From Candidatus Rhodoferax randersensis (lineage in GTDB: Bacteria; Pseudomonadota; Gammaproteobacteria; Burkholderiales; Burkholderiaceae_C), in the NCBI GenBank assembly GCA_016718155.1, contig JADKEH010000044.1, positions 293,510-357,509 on the forward strand: a stretch of 64,000 nucleotides of DNA, in the 5' to 3' direction. The stretch's first letter is position 1; each line of letters begins with the position of its first letter. Made by a program: the position numbers and the translations under genes. The notes under the pieces are model-generated. The model was not told the DNA's origin. It worked only from the letters and a program-made list of their open reading frames with translations, and ran no database searches. Below, one piece after another: positions 35,128 through 43,190 of the stretch.

Positions 35128-35946
35128 TTGCCCGCACTCCTCTTCTTCGGCCTGTCCTTGCTGTTTCTGCTCTGGTTGGTGGGCCAGCCCTGGCTGACCG
35201 AGCGCCGACGCCAACGCATGCGCGCGCGTCCCTTCCCCGCTGCCTGGCGCGAGATTCTGAAGCGCCGCGTGCCCTATGTGCGCTCGCTGCCGGCCGACTT
35301 GCAGCTCCAGCTCAAACAGCACATTCAGGTGTTCCTGGCCGAGAAGCCATTCATTGGCTGCAAGGGACTGGAAGTCACCGACGAGATGCGCGTCACCATT
35401 GCCGCTCAAGCCTGCCTGTTGCTGCTCAATCGCCCACGCGGCTACTACCCCAATCTGCGCCAGATCCTGGTCTATCCCGGCAGCTTCGTGGTCAATCGCG
35501 GCCACACCGACGGCAGTGGCGTGGCGCACAACGGTCATCAGGTACTCTCGGGCGAATCGTGGTCACAGGGGCAAGTGATCCTGTCCTGGCAGGACACGCT
35601 ACAGGGCGCGGCGGCGCCCAACAATGGGCAGAACGTGGTGATCCATGAATTCGCGCACCAGCTCGACCAGGAAACCGGCAATGCCAATGGTGCTCCCGTG
35701 CTGGCGCGGCGCGACTACTACGCCCGCTGGGCGCAGGTGCTGGGCGCCGAGTTTGCCCAACTGCAAGCGCGTGCCGCGCAGGGCAAGGCGTCCCTGCTCA
35801 ACGATTACGGCGCCACCGACCCGGCGGAGTTTTTTGCCGTCGCAAGCGAGGTGTTCTTCGAGCAGCCGCAGCAACTGGCGACCCAACACCCAGCGCTTTT
35901 TCGCGAACTCTCGCAGTTCTACCGCCTCAATCCACTGAGTTGGTAA
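35128..35946 (+). CDS. mtfA: zinc-dependent peptidase, MtfA (M90) family
   Basis: MtfA-type aminopeptidases are cytosolic zinc enzymes; in E. coli MtfA binds the repressor Mlc and so affects glucose uptake. The 272-residue protein carries HEFAHQLD with zinc ligands H173 and H177 and catalytic E174, and a downstream Glu in DPAEFFAVASEVFFE as third ligand. The N-terminus has a hydrophobic stretch (about 3-20) that could be a membrane anchor. The listed start is a TTG at 35128. The gene follows the Nudix-MBL gene by 92 bp. Confidence 0.88.
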   Translation: MPALLFFGLSLLFLLWLVGQPWLTERRRQRMRARPFPAAWREILKRRVPYVRSLPADLQLQLKQHIQVFLAEKPFIGCKGLEVTDEMRVTIAAQACLLLLNRPRGYYPNLRQILVYPGSFVVNRGHTDGSGVAHNGHQVLSGESWSQGQVILSWQDTLQGAAAPNNGQNVVIHEFAHQLDQETGNANGAPVLARRDYYARWAQVLGAEFAQLQARAAQGKASLLNDYGATDPAEFFAVASEVFFEQPQQLATQHPALFRELSQFYRLNPLSW

Positions 35947-36001
35947 CCTGAGACATTGCGGGACAGACCGCAGCGCAGCGACGCTCTGTCCTCAACTGAT
36001 C
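35946..36001. repeat. 3'-end hairpin repeat, family B
   Basis: This 56-bp unit starts at the mtfA stop codon (ACCTGAGACATTGCGGGACA) and ends in CTCTGTCCTCAACTGATC. It matches the tandem units at 41083-41198 over nearly their whole length. GGACAGA and TCTGTCC (35961-35967 and 35985-35991) can pair as a hairpin. Confidence 0.75.
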
Positions 36002-36036
36002 GTCGGATGTTGGATGCTCGCGGTTAACATCCGCCC

Positions 36037-36855
36037 ATGATGGATCCCAACAAACCGCTTGCACCCAGCGCGCGGCCCGATGTGCGTCTGGCCAAGCGCG
36101 TGGCTGAACTCGTGCCCTGCTCGCGCCGCGAGGCCGAGCAGTACATCGAAGGCGGCTGGGTACGGGTCGATGGCAAAGTGGTGGAAGAGCCGCAGTTCCG
36201 GGTACTCAAGCAAAGAATTGAACTGGACAAGAACGCCAGCCTGATGACCCTCCCGGAGGTCACGCTACTGCTGCACAAACCGCCGGGCTACAGCGATGGG
36301 GAAGATGACGACGAAGACCCCGCTCCGAGCGGTAAGTCACACCCACCCCGTGCGCCCAAGCGCTCGGCGCGCCAACTGCTCAGCCCCACCACGCACGCCA
36401 GCGATGACCCTGCGGGCGTGCAAGTGCTCAAACGGCACTTTGCCAATCTGAGCGCGCCGGTGCCACTTGAAAAGGGCGCCGGCGGCCTGCTGGTGTTCAC
36501 GCAGGATTGGCGCGTGGAGCGCAAACTGGTCGAAGACGCGGGCGTGATCGAGCATGAGGTCATCGTCGAGATTGAGGGCGAAGCGTCACCTGATGTCCTG
36601 CTGCGTCTCAACCAGGGCCTCAGCTCGGACGGTCACCCGCTGCCGCGCGTCAAGGTCAGCGTCAACAGCAGCGGCGACGGCAAGAGCAAGCTGCGCTTCG
36701 CCGTCAAGGGCACGCACCCCGGCCTGATTGCCTACCTGTGTGAACGCGTTGGTCTGAAAATTCTCAGCATGAAGCGCATCCGCATTGGTCGCGTGCTGCT
36801 GACGACGCTGCCGATCGGGCAGTGGCGGTATTTGCAGCCGCATGAGCGGTTTTGA
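36037..36855 (+). CDS. S4-domain protein related to RsuA/RluF pseudouridine synthases, catalytic motifs lost
   Basis: The 272-residue protein begins with an S4 RNA-binding domain (VRLAKRVAELVPCSRREAEQ, about 15-75), a low-complexity acidic/basic linker (about 88-115), and a C-terminal fold aligned with RsuA/RluF synthases. The catalytic motif, normally RLDxxTxGLL, reads PLEKGAGGLLVFTQD, so the essential Asp is replaced by Glu in an altered context. The NRQIRR motif is also absent; the matching region reads HPGLIAYLCERVG. It may still bind RNA but probably does not isomerise uridine. Confidence 0.75.
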   Translation: MMDPNKPLAPSARPDVRLAKRVAELVPCSRREAEQYIEGGWVRVDGKVVEEPQFRVLKQRIELDKNASLMTLPEVTLLLHKPPGYSDGEDDDEDPAPSGKSHPPRAPKRSARQLLSPTTHASDDPAGVQVLKRHFANLSAPVPLEKGAGGLLVFTQDWRVERKLVEDAGVIEHEVIVEIEGEASPDVLLRLNQGLSSDGHPLPRVKVSVNSSGDGKSKLRFAVKGTHPGLIAYLCERVGLKILSMKRIRIGRVLLTTLPIGQWRYLQPHERF

Positions 36856-36870
36856 GCTCACGGCAAATCA

Positions 36871-37386
36871 TCAAACCCCGCGCGCAGCGCCCTTCGCGGT
36901 CGTCTGCCGCATCCGACTTGATTCGACCCGCGCCTCTGACAGGAGTTGATCCCAATCGTCAGGCGGCTGACCGCTGGCCAGCATCTTCCGAAAGATTCGA
37001 TAGGCATCGTCATTGCTCTCATAGGCCCGCTTGGTGCTGTCGTCATTCACCCAGGCGTAAATGATCACCTTGCTTGAGGCGTGGTAGCGAAAGAACAGGC
37101 GGTACTGTTGGAAGAATTTGGCACGGAACCAGTGGCTGTGGCCCTCACCCAGTGTGTGGCCCTGCCGGTACTCCGGTCGCGTCGGGTCCTGCGGGATCAA
37201 CTCGAAGGCGAGCTTGTTGATGGCTGCCAGGCGCTTGCTGGCATTTTTCTTGACAAAGTCGGCCGGGTCTTTTCGCTTGAGCGCCTGGACTTGCCCAGCC
37301 AGCGCCTCAAGTTGCGTCAAGAAAAGGGGATGACCGAAGGTCGTCCAACCGTTGACGACCAGGTGCGCAGGCTTGGCCCCACTCAT
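36871..37386 (-). CDS. yhaV: type II toxin YhaV family
   Basis: YhaV is a RelE-superfamily ribonuclease toxin inhibited by PrlF. The 171-residue product shows the family pattern: VNGWTTFGHPLFLTQLEALA at the N-terminus, then EYRQGHTLGEGHSHWFRAKF, FRYHASSKVIIYAWVNDDST and a C-terminal Lys/Arg-rich helix. The ATG at 37386 overlaps the prlF stop by four bases, the usual antitoxin-first arrangement. No break in frame, so the toxin is probably functional. Confidence 0.92.
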   Translation of the reverse strand: MSGAKPAHLVVNGWTTFGHPLFLTQLEALAGQVQALKRKDPADFVKKNASKRLAAINKLAFELIPQDPTRPEYRQGHTLGEGHSHWFRAKFFQQYRLFFRYHASSKVIIYAWVNDDSTKRAYESNDDAYRIFRKMLASGQPPDDWDQLLSEARVESSRMRQTTAKGAARGV

Positions 37387-37712
37387 TCATCGTCCGCCGA
37401 CAGCGGGGCATCAAGGTCAATCTCCATCCTGCCCACCATGGAATGAATGCGCCGCGCCAGGCCAGAGTCAAGCAACTGAAGTCGTTCCGGATGGCTAGCC
37501 ATGTCGCGAACCAGAAAGTCCAGAAACTGTCCGAGCAACGGGTCGTCTCCAACAGTGGTTTGCGCTCGGGACAGCACGACTTCACCACTGCGCCGAATGG
37601 TGTATTGAATTTTGTCACGCTTGCCGAGCTTCAACGCGCGGCGAACAGTTTCCGGAACGGTGGTCTGATAGCGATCGGTAAGGGTGGATTCGACTTCGAG
37701 GGTGCTTGCCAT
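37383..37712 (-). CDS. prlF: type II antitoxin PrlF (SohA), AbrB fold
   Basis: PrlF neutralises YhaV and represses its own operon. The 109-residue protein has an N-terminal AbrB-like swapped-hairpin DNA-binding domain (LTDRYQTTVPETVRRALKLG, about residues 11-30) and a helical C-terminal part that would wrap the toxin. The start at 37712 faces a palindrome-rich segment at 37743-37789. The two-gene unit lies alone between rnpB and a convergent gene, as expected for a mobile TA locus. Confidence 0.92.
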   Translation of the reverse strand: MASTLEVESTLTDRYQTTVPETVRRALKLGKRDKIQYTIRRSGEVVLSRAQTTVGDDPLLGQFLDFLVRDMASHPERLQLLDSGLARRIHSMVGRMEIDLDAPLSADDE

Positions 37713-37742
37713 GGTTGGCTCCAGACAAAAGGGAGTTTACCC

Positions 37743-37789
37743 GCAATGGTAATGCAATTCCATTGCCGCAGCAATGCAAATGCATTACC
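37743..37789 (-). promoter_or_regulatory. candidate PrlF operator, two overlapping inverted repeats
   Basis: GCAATGG (37743-37749) pairs with CCATTGC (37760-37766), and GGTAATGCA (37748-37756) pairs perfectly with TGCATTACC (37781-37789). The array starts 31 bp upstream of the prlF start codon. AbrB-type antitoxins bind palindromes at their own promoters, so this is the expected autoregulatory site. Confidence 0.6.
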
Positions 37790-37822
37790 TGCCGGCGCAG
37801 GCGCTCGGCCTGTCATGAAAGT

Positions 37823-38296
37823 GTGAAGCCCACCGATAAGCCGGATTCTGTGCAACGGCAGGTCCTTGCGGACACGCCGAAGTGACTGTCATTAATCTGG
37901 GCCGCTGGTCACCCAGCGGCTCGGTGCTACCTACCCGCCAGCTCTGGGGGCCCCATCAACGCTGGCCTACTTGGTATTGCTGCGCGTAGAGATTGCCCGT
38001 TTCACCCGCTGCGGGCAGAGCCCGCAGCGGGTGGCTACGCGTTCCCGGTTGCCCGGGGGCCGGCTTGCGCCGGCCTACACGCCTAGAACACCCAAAACGG
38101 GGTACCCACATCGACTCGTCTCTGTTGCTCTGATCCTCACCTTATGCCGCGCACTTGCGTGCGCAGGTTTCAGTGGACAGCCGTTAGCTGCTACGCTGCC
38201 CTATGCAGTCCGGACGTTCCTCCAGTGCGGTGTTTCCACCCGGCGCTTGCGCGTCGGCCTTGCGGCTTGCACCAGCGACAGTCTGGTGGGCTTCAC
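37823..38296 (-). ncRNA. rnpB: RNase P RNA (type A) with enlarged hairpin region
   Basis: RNase P RNA is the ribozyme that cuts tRNA 5' leaders. On the minus strand the ends form a perfect P1 helix, GTGAAGCCCACC at the 5' end and GGTGGGCTTCAC at the 3' end. The conserved cores are present: GAGGAACGTCCGGACTGCAT followed by AGGGCAG near the 5' end, and ACAGAATCCGGCTTAT near the 3' end. At about 474 nt it is longer than usual. The extra length is a segment at about 38000-38090 holding three strong hairpins with stems of 13, 5 and 7 bp. Exact ends are inferred from the P1 helix. Confidence 0.93.
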
Positions 38297-38302
38297 CGGG
38301 CG

Positions 38303-38308
38303 ATTATC
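38303..38308 (-). promoter_or_regulatory. candidate -10 element for rnpB
   Basis: On the minus strand GATAAT lies 6 bases before the inferred 5' end of the RNase P RNA, a good -10 match at the right distance. No convincing -35 box was found. The element is the centre of a 13-bp palindrome, GGCGATAATCGCC. Confidence 0.35.
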
Positions 38309-38402
38309 GCCGCTGGCGATATGGATATGCGCAAACCGGTAGAACAACTCGTCCACAATCTCCCTGCACTGCGCCCATTACGACCAACTACCGGAGTCCA
38401 CG

Positions 38403-39319
38403 ATGAAAGCTGAAAACATTCTGCAAACCATTGGCAACACGCCCCACGTGCGGATCAACCGCCTGTTTGGCAGTGGGCACACCGTGTGGATCAAATCCGA
38501 ACGCAGCAACCCGGGCGGCTCGATCAAGGACCGCATTGCCTTTTCGATGGTGGAGGCAGCCGAGAAATCCGGCGTCCTCAAACCCGGCGCCACCATCATC
38601 GAGCCCACCTCCGGCAACACCGGCGTCGGGCTGGCCATGGTGGCTGCCGTCAAGGGCTACAAGCTGGTGCTGGTCATGCCCGACAGCATGTCGGTGGAGC
38701 GCCGGCGCCTGATGCTGGCCTATGGCGCCAGCTTTGACTTGACGCCGCGCGAAAAGGGCATGAAAGGCGCCATCGCCCGCGCCCAGGAGCTGATCGAGGC
38801 CACGCCCAATTCCTGGATGCCCCAGCAGTTCGACAACCCGGCCAACATCGACGTCCATATGCAGACCACGGCGCAGGAAATCCTGGCCGACTTCCCCCAG
38901 GGCTTGGATGTGCTGATTACCGGTGTCGGTACCGGCGGCCACATTACCGGCTGCGCCAAGGTGCTCAAGGCCAAGTGGCCACAGCTCAAGGTTTTTGCGG
39001 TGGAGCCCAGCGCCTCGCCGGTGATCTCGGGCGGGGCGCCCGCGCCGCATCCGATCCAGGGCATTGGCGCCGGCTTCATTCCCTCCAACCTGCATACCGC
39101 GCTGCTCGACGGCGTGATCCAGGTCGACGCCGAACCGGCCCGCGAAATGGCGCGCCGTTGCGCCGCGAAGAAGGCATGCTGGTCGGCATTTCCAGCGGCG
39201 CCACCCTGGCCGCCATCGCCCAGAAACTGCCCGACCTGCCGGCAGGCGCCACCGTGCTGGGCTTCAACTACGACACCGGCGAGCGTTACCTGTCGATTGA
39301 AGGCTTTCTGCCGGCCTGA
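38403..39319 (+). CDS. cysK: cysteine synthase A (one apparent frameshift)
   Basis: CysK makes cysteine from O-acetylserine and sulfide with PLP. The N-terminus IGNTPHVRINRLF, the PLP Lys K42 in SNPGGSIKDRIAF, PTSGNTGVGLAM and ITGVGTGGHITG are clear. Near 39167 one G is missing, so the frame leaves EMARRCAAEEGMLVGISSGA; restoring it gives the usual end YLSIEGFLPA at 39319 and about 305 residues. As sequenced the frame runs on into the next gene, giving a false fusion. The break lies between two well-preserved halves, so an indel error is likely. Confidence 0.92.
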
Positions 39320-39374
39320 GGCATATTCTCTCCCCGCCAATCTGCTTGATCAACACAAGCCATTGCCCGCCACT

Positions 39375-41075
39375 ATGATCCGTCTCACCGAACTCAAACT
39401 GCCACTGGAGCACGCGGACGACGCCCTGCCCGCGCTGATCATCAAAACGCTGGGCATTGCCCGCGACGAGCTGCTTGACTTCACCGTATTCAAGCGCAGC
39501 TTCGATGCCCGCAAGGCTGAGCTGATCAAGGTCTACATCGTTGATGTGCAGGTGGCCCCGTCGCCCCTCAAAGCTGCGCTGCTAGCCAAGTTCGCCGGCA
39601 ACCCGCACATCCTGCCGACCCCCAACATGGCCTACCACCCTGTTGGCCAGGCACCCACCGATCTGCCAGTGCGTCCGGTGGTGGTGGGCTTTGGGCCGTG
39701 CGGGATTTTTGCGGCGCTGGTGCTGGCGCAGATGGGCTTCAAGCCGATCGTGCTGGAGCGCGGCAAGACCGTGCGCCAGCGCACCCAAGACACCTGGGGC
39801 CTGTGGCGCAAGGGCGTGCTCAACCCCGAATCGAATGTGCAGTTTGGCGAGGGTGGCGCCGGCACGTTTTCGGACGGCAAGCTCTACAGCCAGATCAAAG
39901 ACCCGCGCCACCTCGGGCGCAAGGTAATGAACGAATTTGTGCAAGCCGGCGCGCCGCCTGAAATTCTGTTCGAGGCGCACCCGCACATCGGCACCTTCAA
40001 GCTGGTCAAGGTGGTGGAGAACCTGCGCGAGCAGATCATTGCGCTGGGCGGCGAGATCCGCTTCGAGCAGCGGGTGACCGATGTGCTGATCGAAGACAGC
40101 CCCGGCGGGCGACGAATCCGTGGCCTCACGGTGTTGAACCAGTCCACCGGCACGTCGCACGAATTGCGTTCCGACCATGTGGTGCTGGCACTCGGCCACA
40201 GCTCGCGCGACACCTGCACGATGTTGTACCAGCGCGGCGTGGCAATGCAGGCCAAGCCGTTCTCGATCGGCTTTCGCGTCGAGCACCCGCAGAGTGTGAT
40301 CGACCGGGCCCGCTGGGGCCGCCACGCCGGGCACCCCAGCCTGGGCGCAGCCGATTACAAGCTGGTGCACCATGCCGACAATGGGCGCTCGGTGTACAGC
40401 TTTTGCATGTGCCCTGGTGGCACGGTGGTGGCCGCCACGTCCGAGCCGGGCCGGGTGGTCACCAACGGCATGAGCCAGTATTCGCGCAACGAACGCAACG
40501 CCAATGCCGGCATTGTGGTCGGCATTGAGCCATCCGATTTTCCGGACGACGCCCAGGCCTTCGCTGCCACCATCGGCGCTGGCGTGAGCGCCACGCCCGC
40601 CGCCGACACGGCACACCATCCGCTGGCGGGCATCGTGTTGCAGCGCCAGCTCGAATCCCATGCCTATGTGCTGGGTGGCGCCAACTACCAGGCGCCGGGG
40701 CAGTTGGTGGGAGACTTCCTCGCGCAAACACCCTCCACCCAACTCGGCGGCGTGGAGCCGTCCTACAAACCGGGCGTGAAGCTGTGCGATTTGAGCAGCG
40801 CCCTGCCCGGCTATGCCATCGCCGCGATGCGCGAGGCGCTGCCCGCGTTTGGGCGAAAGATCAAGGGTTTTGACATGCCCGACGCGGTGTTGACCGGGGT
40901 CGAGACGCGCACCTCATCGCCGCTCAAGATGCCGCGCGGCGACGACCTGCAAAGCACCAACACGCGCGGCCTGTACCCGGCCGGCGAAGGGGCCAGTTAC
41001 GCCGGTGGCATCTTGTCCGCCGGGGTCGATGGCATTCGGGTGGCCGAGGCGGTGGCAAAAAGCCTGCTCGCTTGA
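39375..41075 (+). CDS. NAD(P)/FAD-dependent oxidoreductase, COG2509 (YPO2291-like) family
   Basis: The 566-residue flavoprotein has a small N-terminal domain (MIRLTELKLPLEHADDALPA, about 1-85) and an FAD-binding Rossmann fold beginning PVVVGFGPCGIFAALVLAQM. The segments FGEGGAGTFSDGKLYSQIKD, HSSRDTCTMLYQRG and, near the C-terminus, LYPAGEGASYAGGILSAGVD are typical of this uncharacterised family. Substrates are unknown. The ATG at 39375 opens the conserved N-terminal domain; continuity with cysK is an artefact. Two copies of a hairpin repeat follow the stop. Confidence 0.85.
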   Translation: MIRLTELKLPLEHADDALPALIIKTLGIARDELLDFTVFKRSFDARKAELIKVYIVDVQVAPSPLKAALLAKFAGNPHILPTPNMAYHPVGQAPTDLPVRPVVVGFGPCGIFAALVLAQMGFKPIVLERGKTVRQRTQDTWGLWRKGVLNPESNVQFGEGGAGTFSDGKLYSQIKDPRHLGRKVMNEFVQAGAPPEILFEAHPHIGTFKLVKVVENLREQIIALGGEIRFEQRVTDVLIEDSPGGRRIRGLTVLNQSTGTSHELRSDHVVLALGHSSRDTCTMLYQRGVAMQAKPFSIGFRVEHPQSVIDRARWGRHAGHPSLGAADYKLVHHADNGRSVYSFCMCPGGTVVAATSEPGRVVTNGMSQYSRNERNANAGIVVGIEPSDFPDDAQAFAATIGAGVSATPAADTAHHPLAGIVLQRQLESHAYVLGGANYQAPGQLVGDFLAQTPSTQLGGVEPSYKPGVKLCDLSSALPGYAIAAMREALPAFGRKIKGFDMPDAVLTGVETRTSSPLKMPRGDDLQSTNTRGLYPAGEGASYAGGILSAGVDGIRVAEAVAKSLLA

Positions 41076-41082
41076 GCGGGCT

Positions 41083-41198
41083 ACCTGAAACCGTGTGGGT
41101 CAGACCACTATGCGCAGCAAACGTGCTCTGACCCCAACTAAACCTGAAACCTTGCGGGTCAGACCACTTTGCGCAGCAAACGTGCTCTGACCCCAACT
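41083..41198. repeat. tandem pair of 3'-end hairpin repeats, family B
   Basis: Two 59-bp-spaced units (41083-41140 and 41142-41198) begin ACCTGAAACC and end CTCTGACCCCAACT, differing at only a few positions. In each, GGGTCAGA pairs with TCTGACCC across a loop of about 24 bases. They fill the gap between the convergent oxidoreductase and htpX genes and may act as a terminator for both. Confidence 0.85.
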
Positions 41199-41200
41199 GA

Positions 41201-42072
41201 TCAAGATTGAGCTTGCAGCGCGGCGATGCGTTCTTCAATGGGCGGATGGGTCGAGAACAGTTTGCCAATGCCACCGGCAATGCCAAACGCCGCCACGCTC
41301 TTGGGCAACTCGCCCGGGTGCATGCCACCCAGACGGGCCAGGGCGTTGATCATCGGTTGCTTGCGGTTCATCAGTTGGGCCGCACCGGCATCGGCACGGA
41401 ACTCACGGTGACGCGAGAACCAGGCCACCACTATGGCGGCGGCAAAACCCAGCACGATGTCGAGCACGATGGTGGTGATCATGTAGCCAATGCCAGGGCC
41501 GCTGCTTTGGCTGTCGCCCTTGCGCAGGAAGCTGTCCACCGCGTAACCAATCACGCGGCTCAGAAACACCACAAAGGTGTTCATCACACCCTGAATCAGC
41601 GTCATGGTGACCATGTCGCCGTTGGCGACGTGGGCCACTTCGTGGCCAATCACGGCCTCGATTTCTTCATGCGTCATGCCTTGCAGCAAACCGGTGGACA
41701 CCGCGACCAGGGCCGAGTTCTTGAACGCACCGGTGGCGAAGGCGTTGGGGTCGCCCTCGAAGATACCGACTTCGGGCATGCTGATGCCAGCTTTTTCGAG
41801 AGCTTGCGCACGGTCTCGACGATCCAGGCCTCGTCGGAATTTTGCGGCTGGTTGATGATGCGCACGCCCGAGGTCCACTTGGCCATGGGCTTGCTGATCA
41901 GCAAGGAGATGATGGCACCGCCAAAACCCATGATCAACGCAAAGCCGAGCAAGGCGCCCAGGTTCAGGCCATTGGCCGTGAGGTAGCGGTTGACACCGAG
42001 CAGGCTGGCCACCACACCCAGTACCGCGACCACCAAAACATTGGTCAATACGAACAGAATAATGCGTTTCAT
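41201..42072 (-). CDS. htpX: protease HtpX (one apparent frameshift)
   Basis: HtpX is an inner-membrane zinc metalloprotease that degrades damaged membrane proteins. The ATG at 42072 gives MKRIILFVLTNVLVVAVLGV and a second helix (LGALLGFALIMGFGGAIISL). Around 41797 one base is missing, before the A5 run of the coding strand, so the frame leaves ETVRKLSEKAGISMPEVGIF. Restoring it gives VIGHEVAHVANGD with the HEVAH zinc site, two further helices, FRADAGAAQLM with the third ligand, and a stop at 41201, about 290 residues. An indel error is likely. Confidence 0.92.
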
Positions 42073-42178
42073 GCTACTTTCAATAAACAGCCCGACGATA
42101 GCGAGCCGATGCCCGCAATGGTAGGGGCGATCCGGAGGATTTCAAGCCTTCTGCCCCGCAATCCCACAAAGTTTTGGG

Positions 42179-42922
42179 TTATTTGGGCGGGCGAAACACC
42201 GACGCATCCGCGTAGAACGCTGGCTCCACATTGCCGGGCCACCAGCCGGGCACGCCCAGCACCGGCAGATGCGCAAAGGGCTTGGCGGCGAGTTTCTCGG
42301 CGCTCAGGTCGTCGGCCATCCAGGCATCCAAATCCGCTATCGAATCGCTAGCTGGATGGGTCCGGTAGACATGGGCTGTGATCGATTTTCTCGGTTGAAC
42401 CAGCTTCTCCAGCAGCGCGTGCCCAAACAGCACCAGTTGCGCCTGCCGCCACAGCGGGCGCAAGGTGCCGAAGACGGCCGCCCAATCCTTCGCCGCCAGC
42501 GCGTCCCACAGCGCATCGGGCGCCTGCAAAAAGGCAGCGTTCTCGTCAAACACCGTCAAGGCATCGCGCGCCGGCCCGCGCACCGGCTGGATGCCCGTAT
42601 GCGCAATCTGCGCCACGTGCAACTGGTTCAGCCTTCGTTTGGTCTGGGGGAACTGCAGCCAGCACAAGCCGTTGAAGAAATCATGCAAGCCATCGCGCGT
42701 GGGGCATTGGCCGGTGCGATGAATGTAGGCCTCGTAGGCAACGCCTGCGGGCAATTCGGATTGGGAAACGAAACGCAGCGGCGCGTCGTAGGACCGATTG
42801 AGCGCGCCCGCACAACTCAAGCCACCTGCGACGACCAACTCGGCCAGCGGCTGGCCGGTCTGACGCCAGTCGGCCAGCCACGCAGCAGACCAGTCGATGG
42901 TTTCTATTGGGTTTTCCACCAT
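42179..42922 (-). CDS. DUF3025 domain-containing protein
   Basis: The 247-residue protein matches the uncharacterised DUF3025 family: a Trp-rich N-terminus (IDWSAAWLADWRQTG), the core YEAYIHRTGQCPTRDGLHDF and FFNGLCWLQFPQTKRRLNQL, and a Pro/Trp-rich C-terminus (LPVLGVPGWWPGN). No signal peptide or membrane helix is seen. The family is often found beside pyrC, as here, but no function is known. Confidence 0.8.
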   Translation of the reverse strand: MVENPIETIDWSAAWLADWRQTGQPLAELVVAGGLSCAGALNRSYDAPLRFVSQSELPAGVAYEAYIHRTGQCPTRDGLHDFFNGLCWLQFPQTKRRLNQLHVAQIAHTGIQPVRGPARDALTVFDENAAFLQAPDALWDALAAKDWAAVFGTLRPLWRQAQLVLFGHALLEKLVQPRKSITAHVYRTHPASDSIADLDAWMADDLSAEKLAAKPFAHLPVLGVPGWWPGNVEPAFYADASVFRPPK

Positions 42923-42937
42923 TCACGACCGCCGTTG

Positions 42938-43165
42938 CCGTCATTGCGCGCCTCCAGTTCCGGGTCTGAAGCGCACACAGACCTTGAACCAGTATCGTCA
43001 TCGCGAGGCCGTAGGCCGTGGCGATCCACGTCTTTTGGAGCTATGGATTGCTTCACTTCGTTCGCAATGACGACCGGTTCATGGAAAGGAGGCGCTGCCG
43101 ACGCGGCAATCCACCCTGGCACGCCAGCATGGATCGCCACGGCCTGTCGGCCTCGCGATGACGAG
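42938..43165. repeat. intergenic inverted-repeat family A, with inverted partner
   Basis: A unit at about 42938-43072 contains GTATCGTCATCGCGAGGCCG, then TATGGATTGCTTCACTTCGT and CGCAATGACGA. It shares its longer left flank (a CCTCC...ACCTTGAACCAGTATCG pattern) with the copy at 59101 and, less well, with 23860-23994. At about 43129-43165 an opposite-orientation arm (ATGGATCGCCACGGCC...CGCGATGACGAG) can pair with the first. This fills the gap between pyrC and the DUF3025 gene. Confidence 0.85.
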
Positions 43166-43190
43166 GCAAAAGCCAGCACGGCTGGTGTCA

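Noticed and set aside
37823..38296. A CRISPR array or insertion sequence at the palindrome-rich segment near 38000
   Set aside because: The hairpins differ from each other with no regular spacers, and the flanks are conserved RNase P RNA.
38403..41075. A natural CysK-flavoprotein fusion
   Set aside because: The complete CysK end with its stop is present one base out of frame, before the flavoprotein start.
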